Assembly (NCBI GenBank): GCA_030770535.1 | Contig: JASVEC010000006.1 | Coordinates: 124,001-188,000 of the forward strand | Reading direction: 5' to 3' | Source of the DNA: Batkoa obscura | Taxonomy: Eukaryota; Entomophthoromycota; Entomophthoromycetes; Entomophthorales; Batkoaceae | Length of the DNA: 64,000 nt | Part shown: in pieces, positions 26,095 through 36,111 of the stretch | How the letters are laid out: each line of letters begins with the position of its first letter | Numbering within the stretch: the stretch's first letter is position 1 | The notes under the pieces: generated by a model | The model's input: the letters and a program-made list of their open reading frames with translations, nothing else | Databases searched by the model: none | Told to the model about the DNA's origin: nothing | Position numbers and translations under genes: made by a program

Positions 26095-26436
26095 ATGCAA
26101 TTACTTAGAATCACTTTAGTTTCTTTATTTACTGCCCTTGTTTCTTCAATAAGCAATAGTAGCACTTGTCCTACTATTACAGTAGGAAAGGATGTGATCA
26201 TAACCAAAACTGTTACGTTAACTGCCACTCCATCATGCTTACCATACTGTCGTCATACTACTGTAACATTAGAAAAGGATATAATCGTTACTGATACTAT
26301 CACTTTAACTGCCACACCATCATGTCTTCCATATTGTCGTCATACTACTGCAACACTAGAAAAGGATGTAATCATCACCAAAACTATTACATTGACTGCC
26401 ACTCCATCATGTCCAGCTAAAACCACATCAAAATAG
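26095..26436 (+). CDS. Small secreted Thr-rich protein with 29-residue repeats
   Basis: Single-exon gene for 113 residues. A clear signal peptide (MQLLRITLVSLFTALVSSIS) is followed by three copies of a 29-residue repeat, unit T-[VA]-T-L-E-K-D-[VI]-I-[IV]-T-[KD]-T-[VI]-T-L-T-A-T-P-S-C, the first two closed by CLPYCRHT. The alternating Thr/Val pattern would form beta strands and carry many O-glycans; the paired cysteines per unit suggest disulfides. The third unit ends early, in SCPAKTTSK. No GPI-type hydrophobic tail is seen, so the product is probably released or wall-bound through glycans or disulfides. No known family recognised; the style resembles fungal wall or mucin-like proteins. It converges with another small secreted protein gene 200 bp downstream. 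Confidence 0.75.
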   Translation: MQLLRITLVSLFTALVSSISNSSTCPTITVGKDVIITKTVTLTATPSCLPYCRHTTVTLEKDIIVTDTITLTATPSCLPYCRHTTATLEKDVIITKTITLTATPSCPAKTTSK

Positions 26437-26631
26437 CTTCGTTTATAGTGAATAAACTAAATTTTCATTATATAGTTTTATTAATTGCTTTTAAAATCAA
26501 GTTTTTTAAATTTATAATATTATAAAATTAAAGTATCTGCTATTAGATATTTAAATAAATAAATAAAAATTAAACTAAAGTAATCCAACTTTATTAAGCT
26601 TTATATTTTAATTCAGGTTTTATGAATAAAT

Positions 26632-26778
26632 TTACCATGGAGTGCATGGAGGAACATAAACAGTAGTAACAGTTACAGTTGAAGTTCTAGCATTGGTTAT
26701 AGTTTTAGTAACACAAGGAGCAGTGGATTGAGCAGATACTAAAGCAGCAATGTAAATAAGGGTTAAACTCAATTTCAT
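26632..26778 (-). CDS. Very small secreted Thr-rich protein (48 residues)
   Basis: Minus-strand frame from ATG at 26,776-26,778 to TAA at 26,632-26,634. It starts MKLSLTLIYIAALVSAQ, a textbook signal peptide with cleavage expected after VSA, then CVTKTITNARTS and TVTVTTVYVPPCTPW with two cysteines. The mature part, about 31 residues, echoes the TKT[VI]T/TVTV wording of the gene at 26,095, so the two may be related. AT-rich flanks make a chance frame with such a good signal peptide and Thr/Val pattern unlikely. A TATAAATTAA string lies about 60 bp upstream on the coding strand. Confidence 0.65.
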   Translation of the reverse strand: MKLSLTLIYIAALVSAQSTAPCVTKTITNARTSTVTVTTVYVPPCTPW

Positions 26779-27523
26779 TTTTAATCAAAGTGTATAAAGG
26801 ATAAAAAACCGATTGAATTAATTTATACAATTTTAAATCACTGTTTTTATTTATTCTTATAATATTCTATTTTTAAAACAATATGAATAATAAGGCATAG
26901 AAAACTGGTTTATTTCCTATTTGAAATTGGATGATGAATGGTTGAATTAGTAAATTTACCTTTTAATGTTTATCAAAAATATTTATTATAATTAATTGAG
27001 TATTTAATATGTTTAAATAATATTTGGAAATCTTGAAAACAACAAATTAAGTATATATTAAACAAAGAAAAACATATAATCTTATAAAAAATATTTCATT
27101 TAATTTATATGTAAAATAAAAGAATGTTTAGTATTTTAAAATATTTTTTAATTTATACAGCTATTTAAGTATCGATATGTAAAGCAGAAATGTTTTAAAT
27201 TGTTAGTTATAGAACTTATCACTAGCCAGCACACATTCGAACTCGAATAGTTGCAACGTCATGCTAAATTTTATTTAAAATTCTTGGTTATAAGTAACTC
27301 TCTTATTATTTGGAATTAAATAATGAATGTTAAATGTGGTAATTTTTAGTGCTCGTATGAAGCCTCACATTAATGCTTGTTTTATTTGTTACAAATAACA
27401 TTGTGTTATTGTTCAAATTTTGTTTATTTTAAATAATATCTATAGATAGTTACCAAAAAAAGAGCTATTAAAGGCATATTAAATACGAAGCAATATAATA
27501 TTAAATTAACATTAACATTAACT

Positions 27524-27629
27524 ATTTGGGGGCGTTTTTTTGGCTTCATCGCTTTTTCCATCTTTTAAGCGCTATTTGAGCGGAAAAATCGTTAATATAA
27601 TTCTTAAATACAAAAGTACATCCCCATTT
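27524..27629 (-). mobile_element. MITE, ATATGGGGATG family, inverted copy
   Basis: Reverse-oriented copy: TTTGGGGGCGTTTTTTTGG at its start, the palindromic core TTTTAAGCGCTATTTGAG, and TACATCCCCATTTT at its end. The core is well conserved while the ends have drifted. Confidence 0.75.
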
Positions 27630-28679
27630 TATAAATTTTTTATTAGATTAAAAGTTGCTTTTAGCAAAACTAAAATATGCTTTATTAGACATCATTTTAC
27701 AGCATATCAACATTTGCTTCTAATCATGTATCTTTTTTGACCTTAAAAAGTTGATAGTTTTTAGTTTCCTATTTATAAAAGGGGCTATAGAGTTAGCAAA
27801 GTATTTTATGTTTTTTATAGTAATAGTTAATAATTCAATTTAAATACAACTAAAATATTAATATTAATATCTGAATCTTTTTATATATACATGTATCTTT
27901 ATAATAGAACTCTTAGTTGAAATCTGAGCTATTTTTTAGTATTTGTTACCATTCATTTGATTCAATTTCAGTATTTTATTGGTATTGCTGCATTTATTCA
28001 TCAAATGCCTACATGAAGAAGACTACCAAATCTTTAACACTTTAAAAAAGTCGACAACGTTATTCATTTAAATTTTATTTTATAAGAGTAGTTTAAAAAC
28101 TTGTATAATAAAGAGCTCAAATAAAAGATAAATATATTTGTTCTACAAAAATCTATTGTATACATTATATATATAACTTATTTAAAATTTTATATTAATC
28201 AAACTACTCATTTACAAAATAGAATTAAAAGAAAAAATCACTATTAATAAAAAAATTTATTTGTAGGTTTACATTTGGGTTATAATAAAAAATTGTCCCA
28301 ATGCACCATTTTTTAAAGTTTTGAATATAATTCAATAATGAATAATTTAATTGATATTCAACTTAATTTTTATGTTATTTATAAACTATAAAATAAATTG
28401 ACATAAATAATATATATACCAATATCTTTTATACGTTATAATGCCATTAGTACTTTTGATATAAATCTTCGATAACTTATACTCATTTTTTATATCTCAA
28501 AATATAACACTTCATTAAATTATATATTTATATGTAATGATTATAAAACAAATTAATAAAAAACTCATCTAAATAGAAAAATAAAAAAATTAGTTAATTT
28601 ACTCTAAATTTAGTTGTTCAGAATAACGAGAGACTATTTTATAATATTAGTAACTTAAACAAATGAATACTATCTTGCT

Positions 28680-29200
28680 ATGAAAAAAGTGTATTTAAGT
28701 TCTAAATTAACAAAAAGTCAAACTTTAGATTTGAATACCAATATTGAAACTGAGTTGAAGGAGTATAAGGAGTATAAGGAATTTGATAAATTTAAAGTAA
28801 ATGTAGAATGAAATTAGTGAGGAAAGTAATGTAAATGAAGATAAAATTTTGAAATAGGATAGGGAGCGAAATAATAAGAATGATGTGGTAAAAGAAGTTC
28901 AATGCTATAAAAATGAACCATTTTATTTCTATTTTTATCACTTGAAGTTAAATTAAAAGACAGTAATTAGAACTTAATATGATATGAAATTAATGTTTTA
29001 AAGGAATGAACCGTTTAATACTTAAAGTATTGGTCAATAAATTGCTTATAAAAGAAGATAATAGTTTTTACATAGCAAAATTATGAGTTTAAAATAGAAA
29101 AATTGAACATGAAACATATATTGAGTTTGAGTGTGTTGTATTATACAATAAGCAATACCTTAATATTTCCTTTGCAAATTTAATAACTAATTTAGCGTTT
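28680..29200 (+). pseudogene. Possible decayed protein gene
   Basis: A stretch with codon-like composition: a frame starting MKKVYLSSKLTKSQTLDLN, and later a frame with ECVVLYNKQYLNISF. These lie in a row but are interrupted by several stops, and no splicing pattern rescues them convincingly. The family is not recognised. It may equally be chance open stretches in AT-rich DNA. Confidence 0.25.
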
Positions 29201-29733
29201 TGATAGCATCCTCTTTTGATAATGCTATAAAAACAAATTTATTATGAAATGGTCATATTGCTAATGATAAGGTTGATTTACTTAACTACTAAGTTTTTAG
29301 AATATTGAATTTTATTAGATATCGGATAATAGTTTAGTACATTAATTATTTTTATAATAAATATTCCATCCAATCACAAATTAAACAAACAATTAATAAA
29401 AAGTAGTTTATCTTATTAATTTATATTAATAAGAATATTGAAACTTAGAATCCTTGTTTAAACCTATCATATTTGAAAAAGGTAGAGGGAGGCTTTTCAT
29501 TTTAATTTCTTGTTCAGTTTTATATAACAAAATCTCAAAAGAATTCAATTAAATTCATAGTTAAAAAAACAAATTTGTCCACTAGACTAAATCCAATTAA
29601 ATTTTTGAATTCGACCAATAAGACTTGGAATTTAAATACACTAACGAAAATAGATTTATAAATCGAACGATGTTCCAAACATGTATATATAAAAAAGTAA
29701 ACAATTCCTTTTAATAGTCAAAAAAACAATAAA

Positions 29734-31038
29734 ATGACAACAAAACCTTTAACGAAAGGGAATACTATTTTAAACCCCAAATCTCATCGTTATGAGTTTT
29801 TTGGTCCACTAGGTACTGGAATCATTACGATTATCTCCCCATTATTTTTAATCTATCAATATATAACATGTAATTCTGAATTTAGTTGTAGTATTTTCAA
29901 TATCAATTCTATAACATTTCAGTTAAGTAATATAACTGAATTTATAACTTTACGTGGTATGAAGTATTATTTATTATGGCTATCATATCATTTAATTTGT
30001 TGGTTTATTTTACCTGGTAAATGGGTCAATGGTGTTCAATTACGTACAGGAAAATATCAAAAGTATAAAATGAATGGATTTTTAGGTTTTATTATCACTA
30101 ATTTAATTGTTTTAATAATTTATAAAATGTATGGCTCTTTTCCATTTTTATTTGTTGTGGATATCTGTTTTGAATTATTATTAAGTAGTTTAATATTTAC
30201 ATTTATAATGTCAATTTTATTATATATTAACTCATTTATGGGAGAAGATAATAAATTATTATCATTAAGCGGGAATACAGATAGTTTAATTCATGATTTT
30301 TTTATGGGTAGAGAGTTAAATCCAAGTATTGGTAATTTAGATTTAAAACAATTTTTTGAATTAAGACCTGGATTAATGGGATGGTCTTTATTAAATTTTT
30401 GTTTTTTATTAAAACAGATAGATACAAATAATACTTACACATATTCAATTCTTTTTGTTACTATTTGTCAATATCTTTATGTGGCCGATTCTTTATATAA
30501 TGAAGAAGCAGTCTTGACTACTATGGATATAACTACCGATGGCTTTGGCTTTATGTTATGTTTTGGGGACATATCTTGGGTTCCTTTTTTTTATTCTATA
30601 CAAACTCGTTATCTCTCGATTCATCCAATAGAAATGTCTTATTTTAATGTAGCATTGATAGCAGTAACTTCTTGTATGGGTTATTCCATTTTCAGATTGG
30701 CAAATAATGAAAAGAATATCTTTAAAAAAAATCATAAAGATCCAAAAGTAGCTCATTTAAATTATATTGAATCAGATACTGGACGAAAATTATTAGTTGA
30801 TGGTTGGTGGGGTATCGCTTCTCATATTAATTATTTAGGTGATTGGCTATTATCTCTTTCTCAATGTTTAGCTACCGGATTTAGTAGTATTATTCCTTAC
30901 TTCTTTGCTGGATATTTTGCTATTTTATTAATTCATAGAGATTCAAGAGATGATTATGAATGTAGTAAAAAATATGGTAAAACTTGGTTAAAATATCGTC
31001 AATTGGTTCCATATAGGATTTTACCTGGAATTTATTAA
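29734..31038 (+). CDS. ERG24: Delta(14)-sterol reductase (ERG24)
   Basis: Membrane enzyme of the endoplasmic reticulum that reduces the C14-15 double bond of sterol intermediates with NADPH, after CYP51 demethylation. Intronless, 434 residues, the family's usual size. Multiple hydrophobic segments span the length. Conserved signatures: RGMKYY and LICWFILPG early, MGRELNPSIGNLDLKQFFELRPGL in the middle, and LLVDGWWGIASHINYLGDW near residue 350, with the C-terminal HRDSRDDYECSKKYGKTW and VPYRILPGIY. The last block is diagnostic for the ERG4/ERG24 family. The RELNP and GRKLLVDGWWG regions form the NADPH/sterol site. It is one of the few intron-free long genes here. ERG4 or DHCR7 are alternatives; the D-I-S-W-V-P-F region and C-terminus fit C-14 reductase best. 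Confidence 0.9.
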   Translation: MTTKPLTKGNTILNPKSHRYEFFGPLGTGIITIISPLFLIYQYITCNSEFSCSIFNINSITFQLSNITEFITLRGMKYYLLWLSYHLICWFILPGKWVNGVQLRTGKYQKYKMNGFLGFIITNLIVLIIYKMYGSFPFLFVVDICFELLLSSLIFTFIMSILLYINSFMGEDNKLLSLSGNTDSLIHDFFMGRELNPSIGNLDLKQFFELRPGLMGWSLLNFCFLLKQIDTNNTYTYSILFVTICQYLYVADSLYNEEAVLTTMDITTDGFGFMLCFGDISWVPFFYSIQTRYLSIHPIEMSYFNVALIAVTSCMGYSIFRLANNEKNIFKKNHKDPKVAHLNYIESDTGRKLLVDGWWGIASHINYLGDWLLSLSQCLATGFSSIIPYFFAGYFAILLIHRDSRDDYECSKKYGKTWLKYRQLVPYRILPGIY

Positions 31039-31047
31039 AATAATAAA

Positions 31048-31098
31048 TTTTATTTTATTTTATTTTATTTTATTTTATTTTTATTTTTTATTTTATTT
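31048..31098. repeat. TTTTA tandem repeat
   Basis: About ten TTTTA units with one variation directly downstream of the ERG24 stop. Confidence 0.85.
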
Positions 31099-31255
31099 CA
31101 ACTTTGTTAAAAACGGACAATAACTTAAAAAAGGAAAATTATAATGCATTTATAAAAGAATTAATAAAATTACTCATAATTTATTTGAAAATAGATTATG
31201 AAATCCAAACTAATAAATTCTTTCGTTTGATTTTATTGTTTTTTTTTAAAAAAAG

Positions 31256-33887
31256 ATGAAAAATGAAAGATATACTACAAACCCAACTACAATCAATTAT
31301 GAATATGATTCTTTTTTAATTAATGATTTAAATTTAAATTTATTATTTAATAATAATAGTAACAATCCTAGTTTAATAATCCATGAAAAACAGGAGAATA
31401 AGGGCAATGATATTAGTGTAAACATTAATAATAAGAACGCAAATGGTATAAAGAACAATAGTAAAGGTATAAGGAATAATAATAATAATATTATAGATGA
31501 TGATAGTGTTAATAGTAAGGAGTATACTACTAATAAGTTGAATTCAAAGCAACAAAACTCCATTTATTTATCCAGTTTAAATTCGGAAAATTTATTTGAT
31601 ACTCAATTATTAACTCAATTAAATATCAATCAATTTAATAAAAACAAATATTTCGATATTGATACAAGAAGGAATAGTAAAGAACATATTATCAATTACA
31701 ATGGCTTAAAGAATAATATAGAGCACAGGATTGATCATGGTAGTACAAGGAGGAATAGTAGAGAACATATTATTAATAGTAATAGTATAAGGAGTAATAG
31801 TAATGAAGAATCTATTAATATTAGCAATAGTAGTCCCAATTTGAAGAAATTAAGTAATAATTATTTATCTAATTTCAATTCCAATTCTATTTTAGATACT
31901 CAATTATTATCTGAATTCTATAATAAACAACATGATTATAATGATAATTTAAATAAGGTTGTTAAAGCTAAAGTGAAACCGATTAAAGAGAAAGAGTTTA
32001 AAGGTAATAAATCTGATATACTATTTATAATGGTATTAATATAATTTAGATTTAACATTAAATAGTATATTAAATAAGGATAAGTTTGATATTAATAAAA
32101 TTGGAATAATTAGAAAAGAAGATATTGATAATAAATTTAACAAGTTAAGTCAAAGTAAATATATTCTAAATATTGTGTTTAATTTTTTTAAAAAAATAAA
32201 CCATTTTTTAGATGAAATTAGTATTGGAGTTAAGCCTATGACAACTGGTATCAATAATAACAAAGAAAGAAAAAAGTTACAATTATCTAATGAAGTGAAT
32301 AAAAATTACAATCCTTATCGAAAAGAAAATGTAAATATTCAAAAAGAGAATATCAATAATATTAACGTTGACATTAAACAAAAAAAGAACTCAATTTTAA
32401 TTAATGAAATTAATAATAACACTCAACAAAAAGAAAAGTTTATTTCCACTAATAAAATCAATAAAAAACAGGATACAAAACAAAAATCAAATCAAAATAA
32501 TGAAAAGGAGAATACAAATATGAATATTGATAATAATAAAAGAGAAAGTAAGAATTTAATATTCAATAATGAAATCAATGAAAAGTATAATCATAATTTT
32601 CAAGAGATACAAATCAATAAGAAAGAGATAATTCCGATTAATAACATCAAAGAAGAAAAAAAAAAGAAGGAAGCCCTCACCATACCCAACAGGAATGTTC
32701 CTACCTTTGAGTTACAATTAGATCAACGTAAATTACACTATCAAAAGATCATAACTCAATTAGAAAAAATGGATATATCAATTCAAGATTTAAAAGATGA
32801 ATTAAAAATTAATAAATATAAAAAATTAATTGAACTATTGAATAAAATTAATCTAAATTCAATTGTTAATTTAAATCAATATGATTTATTAAAACATCAA
32901 TTAATATTAGATAAATTTAATAAATTTAAGAATGTAATTGAAAGTAATGGAAAAGAAGAAGGTGATGTGGGGAAGGAGAGTGGAAGTAGGAAAAGCAATA
33001 GTAGAAGCAGTTTAAAAGATGAGGGTAATAATAGGAACAACATAGAAGATAATAGTAATAACAGTGTTAAGAATATTAAGAATAGTAATAATAGTATCAG
33101 AAACAGTGATAATACTAGTAGTTTTAAAAGTAATAATAAAAATTATATTAAAAATAAAACTAAATTATTAAAATTACCAATACCAAAATCCAAAGATGAA
33201 TATGAATATATTAATAAAAATCAAATTAAAATAAACTGTAACAATAATAATGATAACAAAAATCCAAATTTATCGAATTTATTCATTAATAAGGGGAATG
33301 AGGATAATAATGAAAAAGATAGGAGTAGGAAGAGTGATGTTATTATAAATGATTATGAAAGTATGAATTCCGATTTATGTTTTTTAAATTTATCAGTTAC
33401 AAAATTCGAAGATGGAAATAATATTAATAATTATCATCCTGATTTTAAAAATCAAAATAATAATTTGAATCAACAACAACAATATAATAATAATATTAAA
33501 AATAATATTAAAAATAAAGATAAAGATAAAGATAAAGATAAAGATAAAGATAAAAAAAAAGAAAAAGAAAATGAAATTGATACTGAATTATTAAATATTT
33601 ATGAAGAAATTTCAATAGATTATTTAAATAATATTAATCCAATTAATAATCCATTAAATTTCAATAGTAATATTGAATCTATTAAAAGTATATTATTAAA
33701 TATTCAATTTCAATTAATTAATATGAATATAATAAAGGAAAATAAAAGAGATAATATAAAAGAAATAAATAAATTAATGAAAAAATTGGAGGTAAGATAC
33801 AATTTATATTTGTTTTAAAAGGATAAATGTAATAATATTAATTTTGTGTATATATAGTTGATTCATGAATTATTGGTTAAGTTATAA
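31256..33887 (+). CDS. Uncharacterised Asn/Lys-rich protein
   Basis: Three exons (31,256-32,003, 32,050-33,791, 33,858-33,887) give about 840 residues. The first splice joins ...KEKEFK to DLTLNSILNK and opens a continuous frame into the long second exon. The protein is mostly low complexity, with Asn, Lys, Ser and Ile. Ordered-looking parts: a repeated DTQLL motif (FDTQLLTQL near residue 120 and LDTQLLSEF near 220), a repeat R-R-N-S-[KR]-E-H-I-I-N at about residues 137 and 164, a helical segment VPTFELQLDQRKLHYQKIITQ in the middle, and a helical C-terminus ending in EIHELL-type sequence. A KDKDKD run is encoded by GATAAA repeats. The family is not recognised; charged and coiled segments suggest a nuclear or cytoskeletal scaffold, but this is a guess. 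Confidence 0.7.
33516..33553. repeat. GATAAA coding repeat (Lys-Asp run)
   Basis: Six GATAAA units inside the gene at 31,256, translated as alternating Lys and Asp. Confidence 0.85.
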
Positions 33888-34034
33888 GAAAATGAAAATG
33901 AAAATGAGATCATTTTTGTGTTTTTTGATATTTTTATTAAAATTGGAAGTTGCTATTTTTAATTTTTTCAATTTCTTTTTTTAACTTTATAAATTTACAA
34001 AATTTTAAATAGAATAAACAAAATAGATAAAATA

Positions 34035-35979
34035 ATGACAATAAAACCTATCAATAATATTAATAGTTTAAAATTGTTCAACCAAATTAACGTTGCAAAG
34101 AAATTTTATTCAAGTATTAAATCCAATGAAATAGATTCAAAAGATAAAAATAAAGTAAATCAAATACTTAAGAATTCTCATTTTAAAACAATTGTTAACT
34201 AAATATAATTTATTAGGTTAGTATTTATTTATCTTCATTAACAGATCCATATCTTAATATAGCTGTTGAAGAATGGTAATATTAAAACAAATAATATAAT
34301 ATAATAAATTTATATAATAAATTTTATAAAAGGATAATAAAACAAACTCCATCAAATCATCGAGGAGTATTATATTTATATCAAAATGAAGCATGTGTAG
34401 TAATTGGTAGAAGTCAGGTAAGTTTTTATTTATTTAATATATTAATATAAAATAAAATAAAATAAAATAAAATAAAATAAATTATAACAGAACCCTTGGA
34501 AAGAGAGCAATTTATTCGAATTAAAGAAACAAGATATAAAATTAGTAAGAAGACAAAGTGGTGGTGGCACGGTTTATCATGTAAGTTATTAGAAATTTTT
34601 TAATTAAATTTATAAAATAAATGATTAAATAAATAAAAATAATAAAATATATTAATCAAACTTCATAGGATTTAGGTAACAGCAATTATTTTGTATTAAT
34701 GGAACGTGAAAAATTTGAACGAATAATAAATGTAACTTTGGTGAAACAAGCGTTGAATCAAATCAATTTACCTGTCAAAGTTAATGAAAGAAAAGACTTA
34801 ACAATTGATGACTTAAAGATATCCTTTTTTTTATTTCTATGAATTTAAAACCCAATTTATTAGTATTAAGTGTTTAAAATGGTTAATATAATGGAATTGA
34901 AATTTATAAAATTATAAAGACTTAACTTGAATTCTTATTATTATTAATATTATTACATATCTGGTTCCGCTTATAAAATATCGGGTTGTTGGGCTTATCA
35001 TCATGGGACTATGTTAATTGATACCAATTTAAATAGTTTATCCAAAGTATTAAAAGTAAGTATTTTTTATATCAATTGCAACACTCGATTTCACATACTT
35101 TTATTTAAAATAATAATTAAATTATTAATATTTATTTTCTTTACTTATTTATAGAATAACTTAACTATTGAAAGTAAAGGCGTAGATTCAGTAAGGTCTA
35201 AAGTGACCAATTTAATTAATTATAAAAAAGATTTAAATCATCCACTATTTTGTGAAGCTATTATAAATCAATTTAATTTAAAATACAACAATGGGGAAGA
35301 GTGTGAAGTAAGAGTTTTAATTACTATTTATTTTAGTTATTATTTATTTTATTTCATTTCATTTCTAATATATTTATTTTAAAATAATATAGCCAATTCT
35401 AATTGACAGGAACTTTTTAAATAAAAATCCATCGATTTTAGGTTATGCAGATAAGTTGAGAGTAAGAGGTTTTGATATTTAAAGAACTTCAACGTAAGGT
35501 ATTAATACATTATTATTAAATTCTATAGTCTTGGGATTGGATCTATGGACAAACACCAGAATTTAAATTAAATCATCAATTTGATTTTGAGTATAATGAT
35601 AATGATTATGAATTAGTAAGCTTAATAATATGTTCTATAGAAATATTACTAATACTATTAAATAACAGACCTTGCAAATTATAAGTAAATATGGGAAAAT
35701 TAAACAAATTAATTTAATTAATAATAGTATAACTTCATCTATACTAAATGATTCAATAATTGATAATTTCAATTTAATATTAAATAATTTATTATTAGGT
35801 AATTTTAAATTTTAAATTTAGATAATAAAACTAATTAATATTCTAAATGTTTAGATCAACTATTTAAAAAAGAAAAGATCAATTTACAATTTCAAGATAT
35901 ACTAAAAACAAATATCAATTCCATGAATACTATTTTATTAAATAAAATAAAATTACAAATTGAAGCTTTAGCTTCATAA
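34035..35979 (+). CDS. LIPT1: Lipoyltransferase / lipoate-protein ligase (LIPT1/LplA type)
   Basis: Mitochondrial enzyme that attaches lipoyl groups to the E2 and H proteins of 2-oxoacid dehydrogenases and glycine cleavage. The spliced frame shows [47 protein letters not shown] (lipoate-binding loop), DDLKIS then [18 protein letters not shown] (lysine of the active site), and [12 protein letters not shown] at the start of the C-terminal domain. About ten introns of 45-110 nt interrupt it. The N-terminus is basic and Asn-rich, fitting a mitochondrial targeting sequence. The first junction could use an unusually short 23-nt intron (GTTAAC...TTATTAG) or, more in keeping with neighbours, a 62-nt intron starting GTAAATC; I prefer the latter. 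Stop TAA at 35,977-35,979. Convergent with PARN 130 bp downstream. Confidence 0.88.
34443..34485. repeat. AATAAA/AAAAT tandem repeat in a LIPT1 intron
   Basis: About eight AAAAT units within an intron. Confidence 0.8.
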
Positions 35980-36111
35980 ATTAAAATATTAATAATAATA
36001 AAATAATAGGAATTTAATTTTATTAATTTGATTTTTTATTATCTCTTCTTAATTTATATCATTATCTTCTTGTATAATAAAATAATACAATAATAATAAT
36101 ATTGATTTTGT

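Larger units (their letters stand above)
26779..29733. other. 3-kb gene-poor region
   Basis: AT-rich DNA with one inverted MITE copy (27,524-27,629) and a possible decayed coding stretch at 28,680-29,200. A frame at 27,540-27,740 runs through the MITE and is not a gene. The ERG24 promoter should lie at the right edge, where a TATATATAAA string sits about 40-50 bp before the ATG. Confidence 0.5.

Noticed and set aside
27540-27740. Plus-strand 66-codon frame
   Set aside because: Its first half is the inverted MITE; no conserved or signal-peptide-like content.
34190-34216. A 23-nt intron at the start of LIPT1
   Set aside because: Other introns here are 43 nt or longer; a 62-nt intron with a GTAAATC donor ending at the same acceptor keeps the frame.
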